A stretch of DNA of 5,466 bases, taken from positions 1-5,466 of the forward strand of contig CANQSE010000154.1 in the NCBI GenBank assembly GCA_947626405.1. The letters run 5' to 3'. Both the position numbers and the translations under genes were made by a program. Of this stretch, positions 1 through 5,214 are shown piece after piece; the stretch's first letter is position 1, and each line of letters begins with the position of its first letter. Origin of the DNA: an uncultured Acetatifactor sp. GTDB taxonomy: Bacteria; Bacillota; Clostridia; Lachnospirales; Lachnospiraceae. The notes beneath the pieces were generated by a model, which saw only the letters and a program-made list of their open reading frames with translations, was not told where the DNA came from and searched no databases.

Positions 1-150
1 GTACAGCGTTCCCGCCCCCAAAGATAAACGGCCGCCTGTTTTTTCTTCGATGAATTGCATAATGGCATACCCGTGCTTTGGCGTAAACAGGGAGAGCAAA
101 ATATAGAACGTCACTTCTGTCAGCGCACCACCCTTCACATTGTCCCTCAA
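1..150 (-). CDS. PadR-family transcriptional regulator, N-terminal 50 codons (gene runs off the left edge)
   Basis: The first 50 residues of a PadR-type winged-helix repressor are encoded here. The start is taken as TTG at 150-148, because AAAGGGGAG (158-166) lies 7 bases upstream of it and no other start codon lies between it and the promoter. The segment LTEVTFYILLSLF is followed by PKHGYAIMQFIEEKTGG and then LGAGTLY. This is the family pattern: first helix, the HGY-I turn, the helix before the recognition helix, and the GTLY start of the recognition helix. PadR proteins bind DNA as dimers and often repress their own gene together with a neighbouring transporter or membrane-protein gene, sensing a small molecule or an antibiotic. 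The C-terminal dimerisation part and any downstream partner are outside the window. The gene has its own promoter and palindrome at 168-213. Family assignment is firm; the target is unknown. Confidence 0.93.
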   Translation of the reverse strand, partial: MRDNVKGGALTEVTFYILLSLFTPKHGYAIMQFIEEKTGGRLSLGAGTLY

Positions 151-157
151 ATTGTTG

Positions 158-166
158 CTCCCCTTT
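158..166 (-). promoter_or_regulatory. Ribosome binding site that fixes the TTG start of the PadR gene
   Basis: Read on the minus strand the sequence is AAAGGGGAG, then 7 bases (CAACAAT), then TTG. This strong Shine-Dalgarno match is the main reason for choosing the non-ATG start at 150. Confidence 0.8.
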
Positions 167-167
167 C

Positions 168-203
168 TTACGGTTACTGTAATAAATATATCACTAACCG
201 TAA
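168..203. promoter_or_regulatory. 36-bp imperfect palindrome over the PadR promoter, probable operator
   Basis: The outer arms TTACGGTTA (168-176) and TAACCGTAA (195-203) are perfect inverted repeats of 9 bp. Counting inward to the centre at 185/186, 14 of 18 base pairs are symmetric, including TG/CA at 178-179 and 192-193. The element covers the -10 box and most of the -35/-10 spacer. The predicted transcription start lies inside it, so only one arm would be transcribed, and it should act as a DNA site rather than an RNA hairpin. Large AT-rich palindromes over the promoter are usual for PadR autorepression. That PadR itself is the ligand is an inference. Confidence 0.7.
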
Positions 204-213
204 TACCTGTCAA
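185..213 (-). promoter_or_regulatory. Vegetative (sigma-A type) promoter of the PadR gene
   Basis: On the minus strand a perfect -35 box TTGACA (213-208) is followed by exactly 17 bases and a -10 box TATATT (190-185), five of six matches to the consensus. The transcription start would fall near 178, giving a leader of about 28 bases before the TTG start. The -10 box lies at the centre of the palindrome at 168-203, so a protein bound there would block RNA polymerase. Confidence 0.8.
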
Positions 214-500
214 GAAGCTATAGACATTTCGTTTCGCTGAGTTTATTTTTCATACCCCCATCCAAACAATCAAACATATCCTGCGCCGGCAGCAAACCGT
301 GTGCGTCTGAAGGAAGCCGGCCCGCCTCCAACACAAAAAAAGACCCGTCACCCATGTTTACAATAAAATTCTCATTAAATTTATGCGGCCTGATTATTGC
401 GCAAGCGGCGGCTGCCGTCATAATTTTTACGCATGCGGGCATACTGACAGTGATCGTAAAATCCTGAAAACAGAAATGAAATAAACCGAAAGGACATTTT
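214..500. other. Intergenic stretch without a convincing gene
   Basis: This stretch lies between the PadR promoter and the small plus-strand gene at 501. It has AT-rich patches and short GC-rich patches (GCCGGC near 278 and 336, GCGGCGGCTGCC near 406). A minus-strand frame stays open from 562 down to a stop at 218-220. Its last 67 codons (from ATG at 421) look somewhat protein-like (FNENFIVNMGDG, PAQDMFDCLDGG), but no ribosome binding site precedes that ATG and I recognise no family. It may be a gene remnant or chance. The short palindrome ACTG-A-CAGT lies at 443-451. I see no strong sigma-A promoter for the gene at 501. Confidence 0.5.
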
Positions 501-662
501 ATGAAAAAAGCAGAAAAAAAGAAGCCCGTCCACACCATTCCCGACGGAGTGTGGGAAAGCACAAGGCCCGCGTCCGGCAGGGATAACCGCTCTCCCGCAT
601 CCGAAACGACAGACCTGCAGGGAAACGGGTACCCGCAAAAGAAAGGGAGGCAGGAAACGTAA
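501..662 (+). CDS. Small hydrophilic protein of 53 residues, unknown function
   Basis: An ATG at 501 is preceded by AAAGGA (489-494) with a 6-base spacer, and the frame stays open to TAA at 660-662. The product is highly polar and would be cytoplasmic: a lysine-rich start (MKKAEKKKPV), then HTIPDGVWEST, then a segment rich in Ser, Asp, Arg, Gly and Gln. It has no membrane segment, no signal peptide and no cysteine. Codon choice resembles that of the neighbouring genes. It is convergent with the anti-sigma gene, and its stop codon lies inside the terminator hairpin of that gene. I recognise no family. The good ribosome binding site and fitting codon use favour a real gene; the short length and the lack of a clear promoter argue against. 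Confidence 0.5.
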   Translation: MKKAEKKKPVHTIPDGVWESTRPASGRDNRSPASETTDLQGNGYPQKKGRQET

Positions 663-675
663 GTCCCCTGCCTCC
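637..675 (-). terminator. Rho-independent terminator of the sigma/anti-sigma unit
   Basis: Read on the minus strand, 5 bases after the anti-sigma stop codon, GGAGGCAGG (675-667) pairs perfectly with CCTGCCTCC (654-646). In this strand's RNA the stem extends inward by two G-U pairs, one A-U and one C-G, giving about 13 pairs closed by a 4-base loop (662-659). A U-rich run, CTTTCTTTT (645-637), follows. On the plus strand the wobble pairs become A-C mismatches and no U run follows, so the element works well only in the minus direction. Confidence 0.85.
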
Positions 676-680
676 GACAG

Positions 681-1682
681 TTATTCTATAGAGGATGCAA
701 GGGCCGCCATCTGGACCGCAAAGGTATCGGCGTCCACAAGACACATTTCACCCTTATAATAAAAATTATCCTCATCAAGATTATCCATGATGACTTCCCT
801 TGAATTTACGGCAGTCAGCGTTTTCCACTCTTTAGGCACAAGATAAAAGCCGTCGGTCGTGACAGAAATCTGAGGATGATACGGATAGACCGTACTGTAA
901 AGGCTGTCCCTTGTAATGTCTCCCCCTGCGTATTCGTGAATATCTGTCCAGATAACGTCGCCATATTCATAAACAGGCAGCACATAACGTCCGCCTTTTC
1001 TGACTGAAAACACAGGATCCGCATAATAAAGCGCATCCTCAACCAGAATCGTTCCGCCTGAGACGTCATCCCCGTACCACGTCTTATTCACCGCCACTTC
1101 ATAAACAACCGTGCTGGCGCTGCTGTGCATTATTTCATTCTCTCCAAATTTGTCGTCATAGATATCATAATTGTAGTATTTGACGTAGAGATCCACCACG
1201 TCTCCCTCTACAATGTAACAGCACTTATCCCGTGACAGAACAGATTCGTCAAAGGCTGTTACATCTATCATCGAAGAAGCCCCCCCTGCCTGCGAAATGA
1301 CAACGCTGTTTTCCTCCGTCGCGGGCATATTCAGGCTGGTGTAGTATACGGGCGTGATTGTTACAGACTTGATTGATTCTTCCAAACTGCCTTCAGAATC
1401 CCCAGCGGCTTCATAAACTATGACAGGCGCACCCGAATCCCCTGATTCCTCTCCCGTCAAGGCGGTCTCACTGTTTTCTGCGCAGTCTCCCACAGTATCT
1501 GTTTTTTCAGGATATGTCAGGGCAATATACGCCGCCGTAAGGCACAGAACTGCCGACGCCGCCAGTGCGGCAAGTCTCCCCGCGGGGACTCTCATGCGGA
1601 CTTTCTTTTCCGCCGGCGCAGCCTCCAGAATAAACCTGTCGTCTATATTTCCTATCAGATCAAGTATTTTTTCCTCTTTCAC
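681..1682 (-). CDS. Probable membrane anti-sigma factor with a long extracytoplasmic domain (333 aa)
   Basis: The start is GTG at 1682, overlapping the sigma-factor stop as GTGA, with AGAGGG about 9 bases upstream. The protein has three parts. Residues 1-35 are a short charged cytoplasmic segment (KEEKILDLIGNIDDRFILEA). Residues 36-56 are one hydrophobic helix after Arg36 (LAALAASAVLCLTAAYIAL). About 275 outer residues follow, with an acidic Ser/Gly-rich linker (about 57-105) and then a beta-looking domain rich in Tyr and Val, with motifs such as NKTWYGDD, YVLPVYE, YAGGD, TVYPYHPQI and YLVPKEW. Coupling to an ECF sigma gene and this topology suggest an inhibitor that holds the sigma factor at the membrane and responds to an outside signal. 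The zinc-binding H-x3-C-x2-C anti-sigma motif is absent, and the inner segment is too short for a full ZAS domain. The anti-sigma role is therefore inferred from context. It is the last gene before the terminator. Confidence 0.75.
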   Translation of the reverse strand: MKEEKILDLIGNIDDRFILEAAPAEKKVRMRVPAGRLAALAASAVLCLTAAYIALTYPEKTDTVGDCAENSETALTGEESGDSGAPVIVYEAAGDSEGSLEESIKSVTITPVYYTSLNMPATEENSVVISQAGGASSMIDVTAFDESVLSRDKCCYIVEGDVVDLYVKYYNYDIYDDKFGENEIMHSSASTVVYEVAVNKTWYGDDVSGGTILVEDALYYADPVFSVRKGGRYVLPVYEYGDVIWTDIHEYAGGDITRDSLYSTVYPYHPQISVTTDGFYLVPKEWKTLTAVNSREVIMDNLDEDNFYYKGEMCLVDADTFAVQMAALASSIE

Positions 1683-2239
1683 AGCGTTACACCCTCTTTC
1701 TCCAACGTCTGCCTGAGATCGTTTCTTACGCGGAGCAGAATAACCTTGACCTTGCTCTCGCTTATGCCATACTCTCTTGCTATGTCCTTTACGGGGCTTA
1801 AATACCAGTAACGCCGGACAAATATTTTCCGCTTTTCCTCCGTCAGATCCGCCAGAAAACGATTCATAATATCCGTAAACATCATTGCTTCTATAATACC
1901 GGCCTCAATGCCGGAAGCCGGCACACATTCACCAAGCTCCTCCAGGGCAAGAGGGATCTGCCCCTTGCCACGCTTTTGCGCGTTGTAACTTCTGTAACGA
2001 TCAATCGACAGATTGCGGACTATCTTTCCCAGAAAGACAGAAAGCCTTTCCGGCCGATTCGGCGGCATCGCCTCCCAGGCCCTGAGATAAGTGTCGTTTA
2101 CACACTCCTCGCTGTCCTCGTCGTTGTGCAGGATGTTCCGTGCGATATAATGGCAGTATTTTCCGTATCTTTTTGAAGTCTCCGATATGGCGTTTTCCGA
2201 GCGGGCCCAATATAAGTCAACGATCTGCTTATCATCCAT
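1679..2239 (-). CDS. ECF-type RNA polymerase sigma factor (sigma-70 family, 186 aa)
   Basis: This protein directs RNA polymerase to a dedicated set of promoters, usually in response to an envelope signal. Region 2 spans about residues 5-85: an N-terminal helix (WARSENAISETSKRYGKYC), the core-binding segment DSEECVNDTYLRAW (42-55), and FLGKIVRNLSIDRYR (69-83), which would contact the -10 region. A linker of about 35 residues leads to region 4 (about 130-180): LTEEKRKIFVRRYW, then the helix-turn-helix SPVKDIAREYGISESKVKV that reads the -35 element. Regions 1.1 and 3 are missing, and the length is normal for the ECF group. The start is ATG at 2239 with GAGAGGA upstream. Its stop overlaps the start of the probable anti-sigma gene, so the pair is translationally coupled. 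An ECF-like promoter precedes it (2294-2322), which would allow autoregulation. The target genes are unknown. Confidence 0.93.
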   Translation of the reverse strand: MDDKQIVDLYWARSENAISETSKRYGKYCHYIARNILHNDEDSEECVNDTYLRAWEAMPPNRPERLSVFLGKIVRNLSIDRYRSYNAQKRGKGQIPLALEELGECVPASGIEAGIIEAMMFTDIMNRFLADLTEEKRKIFVRRYWYLSPVKDIAREYGISESKVKVILLRVRNDLRQTLEKEGVTL

Positions 2240-2293
2240 GTAACGTTCCTCTCACTTTTCCTCAGTGCGGCATATTTTCCCCTTCATAAATAA

Positions 2294-2322
2294 TACACGT
2301 CAAAAAAAAGCGTTTCGTTACA
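2294..2322 (-). promoter_or_regulatory. Candidate ECF-type promoter of the sigma-factor gene
   Basis: On the minus strand TGTAAC (2322-2317) is separated by 17 bases from CGTGTA (2299-2294). This resembles known ECF promoters, which carry an AAC core at -35, a CGT or CGA core at -10, and 16-17 bases between; the Bacillus SigX/SigW group is an example. The spacer holds a run of eight T. No sigma-A promoter with proper spacing was seen in the gap (TATTAT at 2295-2290 has no -35 partner). The leader to the ATG at 2239 would be about 47 bases. Autoregulation is inferred. Confidence 0.5.
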
Positions 2323-2324
2323 TA

Positions 2325-2966
2325 TTATCTGCATTGTTTTATACATCCTCTCTCCATTTCATACACACTGTCGCACAAAATCTCAATATCTTCCTTATTA
2401 TGGCTGGACAAAAGGATTGTTTTTCCCTCATCCCTCATCTGCAGTAAAATTCTCCTGACATCCTCTACGCCCTGGTTATCCAGACTGTTCATAGGCTCGT
2501 CCAGGATCAGGATCTTTGGGTTCTCCATGATGGCCTGGGCAATTCCAAGACGCTGTCTCATTCCCAGAGAATACTTCCCCACCTTTTTCCTGCTGTCCGG
2601 ATCAAGACCCGCTCTCCTCATGCTGTCCCTGATCTGATCCTTTCCGATGACATTCCGGATGTCCGCCAGATATTTCAGGTTCTGAAATCCCGTATATCTT
2701 CCCAGAAATCCCGGGTTTTCTATTATTATGCCTATGTTTTCCGCAAAATCCTGATCCTTTCCTATCTCCATCCCGTCAACTGTCACCCGTCCTCCGGTGG
2801 GTCTTAAGTAGCCTATTATATGCTTGAAAAGTACCGTCTTTCCTGAGCCGTTCCTTCCGATAAAACCATAAATTTTTCCCTTCTCAAGACTCAGATTAAC
2901 ACAGTCAAGTACCGTCACGTCACCGAATTTTTTTGTCAGATTTTCAACGCGGATAATTTCTTCCAT
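2325..2966 (-). CDS. ABC transporter ATP-binding protein (BcrA-like short type, 213 aa)
   Basis: This cytoplasmic ATPase powers an ABC-2 type exporter. Residue numbers count from ATG at 2966. The Walker A motif is GRNGSGKT (37-44, Lys43). The Q-loop region is GIIIENPGFL (79-88), where Glu83 stands in the usual Gln position, as is common in bacitracin-resistance-like ATPases. The signature is SLGMRQ (133-138), Walker B is ILILDEP (152-158, with Asp156 and Glu157), the D-loop is SLD (161-163), and the H-loop histidine is His189 in SSHNKED. All catalytic residues are therefore present. At 213 residues it lacks the C-terminal extension of the ~300-residue BcrA type but is complete for the short class. 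The ATG at 2966 is preferred, with AAAGGGCGG upstream; a TTG at 2972 in the same frame is possible. It lies 50 bases after the last membrane gene and should serve the membrane proteins at 3017-5209. Confidence 0.95.
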   Translation of the reverse strand: MEEIIRVENLTKKFGDVTVLDCVNLSLEKGKIYGFIGRNGSGKTVLFKHIIGYLRPTGGRVTVDGMEIGKDQDFAENIGIIIENPGFLGRYTGFQNLKYLADIRNVIGKDQIRDSMRRAGLDPDSRKKVGKYSLGMRQRLGIAQAIMENPKILILDEPMNSLDNQGVEDVRRILLQMRDEGKTILLSSHNKEDIEILCDSVYEMERGCIKQCR

Positions 2967-3016
2967 ATGCAAAACCGCCCTTTCATAAAATTTTTCAATT
3001 CCCCCAACCTTAATCC

Positions 3017-3649
3017 TTACTTTCCGCCTTTTTTTAATAAAATCCTTCCCGCTCCGTAACTGAGCGCCACCATAAACGCCTCCACCGCAAGGATGACAGA
3101 TACCGGCAATCCCGTCCTCTTGTCAAACCATTCGCTCTGAAAATACATACCCCACCTGCCGTACGTCCACATGGAAAACCTGCCGATAAGAATACCTGCG
3201 AGGAAGCTCAGTCCCTCCAGCAAAAGCAGCGCCCCCGGCGCCTGGCCCTTCACCCCCGCAAGATCCAGCACCATAAAAAGCGAAAGCATTGTCATAAAGT
3301 GAAAAAACCACATCAAAAACGCTCTCCGGGTTTCCGTATATATTCCCCTGGGGCTCATCATGTCCGCCGCCGCGGCAGTGCAAAAAAGGATTGCTCCCAC
3401 ACTAATGCCGAACCTTAATCCCCTCAAAAATTTCACCCTCCACCACCTTTTGTCCGTCCCGTATCGGTAACGTGCAAGCGACTCCATCCTGCTTCTCCTT
3501 TCCAGCCAGACACCTTCCGCCAGCAGACACACCGTGAGGGGCAAAAGCCAGTGAATCAGCTCCAGAAGCAATTTTTCATAGTCGATTCCAAAATCCATGT
3601 CCACCTGCACACCGCCAAAATAACGAAAAACCGTCCCGCACATTGTCAT
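3017..3649 (-). CDS. Integral membrane protein of the ABC transporter cluster (210 aa)
   Basis: The start is placed at ATG 3649, which overlaps the stop of the preceding permease gene as ATGA and has GGGAGG upstream. A longer reading from 3742 would run deep inside that permease gene. About five hydrophobic segments are visible, near residues 27-46, 78-97, 110-130, 138-158 and 182-203. A basic, aromatic cytoplasmic loop (RYRYGTDKRWWRVKF, 60-74) follows the first of them. It has no nucleotide-binding motif and no signal peptidase site. Its position between permease and ATPase genes, with overlapping translation, suggests a third membrane subunit or accessory of the exporter. It resembles in style the small membrane proteins seen beside BcrA-like ATPases (the DUF2705 kind), but I cannot assign it to a family. 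Confidence 0.82.
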   Translation of the reverse strand: MTMCGTVFRYFGGVQVDMDFGIDYEKLLLELIHWLLPLTVCLLAEGVWLERRSRMESLARYRYGTDKRWWRVKFLRGLRFGISVGAILFCTAAAADMMSPRGIYTETRRAFLMWFFHFMTMLSLFMVLDLAGVKGQAPGALLLLEGLSFLAGILIGRFSMWTYGRWGMYFQSEWFDKRTGLPVSVILAVEAFMVALSYGAGRILLKKGGK

Positions 3650-4467
3650 TTGTTCCCGTCCTCCCGATCTGAAAATTCCACTTTTTTCACTGCCGGAAAA
3701 GATATGAGCGCAATAAAAATCAGTACAAGCCCCGACATGCACGGGTACCTCCAGAGACGTCCCGGGCTTGCGGACTCATACAGCGGACTCCATGGTATAC
3801 GGACGCAGAACGAAAGAACTATGCTCCCCAGATGCAAAACCGCCACCGCCAGAAATCCCCAGAAGCTTCCAAGCACCAGACCGCATATATACAAAAGCGC
3901 TCCCATCAGCGCCATATAGCAGAACAGATAGACAAATGCCGCCAAAAAAGCCTGTGGCACTGTCAGTTGACTCATCATTGTCTCTCCGTCAAAATAAAGA
4001 TGATATTTAATGGCCGCGGCACTCTTAGGAAATTTTGCAAGCATATAGACCGGCCCGCTCCAAATCTTCCCGTAAAACCCGCACGGCACACCGGCCAGGA
4101 CGGAGCATACTGCAAGGCATGCGGCATACAGGAAGCTCTGAAGCGTTACATAGCAAAGCATCCCCTGATTCCAGGCGTGTCTGCCGCTGCGGTACAAAAG
4201 CAGATCCGTGCCTTTTACGATAAAAGGCGCATCCGCCATTATGAGCAGATAACCCAACGGCCACAGTCTGCCCGCCAGGACCTGGCACTGTGCCACCACA
4301 AACGTCTCAAACAGGTTGATCGGCTCTTTCATCTCTCCTGCATACTTCAAAAGATCACTGCATCCCAGAGCAAGGAAGGTCATGCCAAGCAGATAACCCA
4401 TCCGGACTCTGGGGCTTTGCATTTCCCGTTTCCATATTACTCCCGCCAGAACAACCGCCCTACGCAT
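3646..4467 (-). CDS. ABC-2 type permease-like membrane protein (273 aa)
   Basis: The start is ATG at 4467, supported by the strong Shine-Dalgarno GGAGGTG about 6 bases upstream. It overlaps the end of the preceding permease gene by 8 bases. An in-frame ATG at 4512 has no such site and would overlap more. Hydrophobic segments lie near residues 24-40, 56-80, 104-126, 172-200, 203-221 and 243-260. The N-terminus is short and basic (MRRAVVLAGVIWKREMQSPR), and a basic RSGRHAWNQG turn (93-102) precedes a membrane helix, as in many ABC-2 permeases. A loop of about 45 residues (126-170) probably lies outside the cell. The C-terminal tail is charged (KKVEFSDREDGNK). It probably forms the transmembrane part of the exporter with the product of 4460-5209. 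The substrate is not readable. Confidence 0.82.
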   Translation of the reverse strand: MRRAVVLAGVIWKREMQSPRVRMGYLLGMTFLALGCSDLLKYAGEMKEPINLFETFVVAQCQVLAGRLWPLGYLLIMADAPFIVKGTDLLLYRSGRHAWNQGMLCYVTLQSFLYAACLAVCSVLAGVPCGFYGKIWSGPVYMLAKFPKSAAAIKYHLYFDGETMMSQLTVPQAFLAAFVYLFCYMALMGALLYICGLVLGSFWGFLAVAVLHLGSIVLSFCVRIPWSPLYESASPGRLWRYPCMSGLVLIFIALISFPAVKKVEFSDREDGNK

Positions 4468-5209
4468 CCTTACACCTCCGTAAAAAACCTGCCATTGCAG
4501 CCCCCGCAGCAAGCAGAATCCATCCGCACTCCATTACTGCGGAGTACAGATGCCCGTAATGATCCCCCAGCACAAGAAGTCCCGGAGCAAAAAATCCGCC
4601 AAACGGCAGTATATACAGGCACTCATACAACACAAACGGAGCAATCAGCGCCACATACTGATTCGGCATCCAGACCGCAAACGAAAGTCCCACTAACGCC
4701 CACGCCGCGCCAAACAGAAAGCTAAGCAGAGTCTTGGCAGCCACCACCATCCCCGGCCCGTAAGCCTGTGCAATCTGCATGATCGTGACATCCACATCCA
4801 CCCTGGTATGTATGGTGTCGGTAACCTCCGGCAGTCCCGTCCCCAGGCTGGCGAAACAGACAAGAAACATTGGAATTCCCACGATCAGACCCCCTGACAG
4901 AGCCACGCTGACGATCCGTGTCAGCGCATATTCATTTACACTCGTCCGTGCGAGAATAAATCTGTAATAGCCGCTCTCATATTCCCGGCAGAACCATGAC
5001 GAATACCCAAGCACCGGAAAAATTGGCACAAAAACACTAAAACCGGATGCCGCCATGATATTTACCACAGCATAGTAAAAGCTCCCCGCACCCACGGATT
5101 CCGTAAAAAAGTTTTTTGCAAGGAGTGCGCCAAGTCCGCAGATTCCCGCGGCAAAGCCCAAATTAAAAACACTTCTTTTGATATCCTGTCCTAAAAATTT
5201 CCGGTTCAT
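4460..5209 (-). CDS. ABC-2 type permease-like membrane protein (249 aa)
   Basis: The start is ATG at 5209, with AAAGGA directly upstream; that site overlaps the stop codon of the preceding gene, so the two are translationally coupled. Six hydrophobic segments are visible near residues 13-32, 46-70, 100-122, 152-178, 184-204 and 228-242. The cytoplasmic loop after the second helix reads FCREYESGYYRFILARTSVNEY (split here: REYESGYYRF, then ARTSVNEY). This is the classic ABC-2 permease pattern of a glutamate-rich turn followed by an Arg-Thr-Ser segment and a Tyr, and it probably contacts the ATPase. An acidic outer loop (125-142) contains PEVTDTIHTRVDVDV. It should work with the second permease (3646-4467) and the ATPase (2325-2966) as one exporter. 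The family call is good; the substrate is unknown. Confidence 0.87.
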   Translation of the reverse strand: MNRKFLGQDIKRSVFNLGFAAGICGLGALLAKNFFTESVGAGSFYYAVVNIMAASGFSVFVPIFPVLGYSSWFCREYESGYYRFILARTSVNEYALTRIVSVALSGGLIVGIPMFLVCFASLGTGLPEVTDTIHTRVDVDVTIMQIAQAYGPGMVVAAKTLLSFLFGAAWALVGLSFAVWMPNQYVALIAPFVLYECLYILPFGGFFAPGLLVLGDHYGHLYSAVMECGWILLAAGAAMAGFLRRCKDA

Positions 5210-5214
5210 ATCCT

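Noticed and set aside
55..240. A 61-codon plus-strand frame at the left edge
   Set aside because: It lies antisense to the PadR gene and runs through the PadR promoter and palindrome; it has no credible product.
397..424. TTGCGC, 16 bases, CATAAT as a promoter for the small gene at 501
   Set aside because: The -35 box matches only four of six positions and the spacer is short; too weak to list as a feature.
406..428. GC-rich CGGC/GCCG hairpin followed by T-rich sequence as a plus-strand terminator
   Set aside because: Only about four to five pairs form and no gene ends just upstream on that strand.
443..451. ACTG-A-CAGT as a second PadR operator
   Set aside because: Nine bases of symmetry arise easily by chance, and the arms do not match TTACGGTTA of the site at 168-203.
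3650..3742. Longer N-terminus for the 210-residue membrane protein (start at 3742)
   Set aside because: It would overlap the preceding permease gene by nearly 100 bases, while ATG 3649 gives a normal ATGA overlap with GGGAGG upstream.
4468..4512. Longer N-terminus for the 273-residue permease (start at 4512)
   Set aside because: No ribosome binding site is seen there, and the extra residues translate the GGAGGTG site of the better start at 4467.
3832..4725. A 297-codon open frame on the plus strand opposite the two permease genes
   Set aside because: Its translation is rich in Gln, His, Arg and Pro with no domain, it has no supporting promoter or ribosome binding site, and the opposite strand carries coherent membrane proteins with good start sites. 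It is an antisense shadow.
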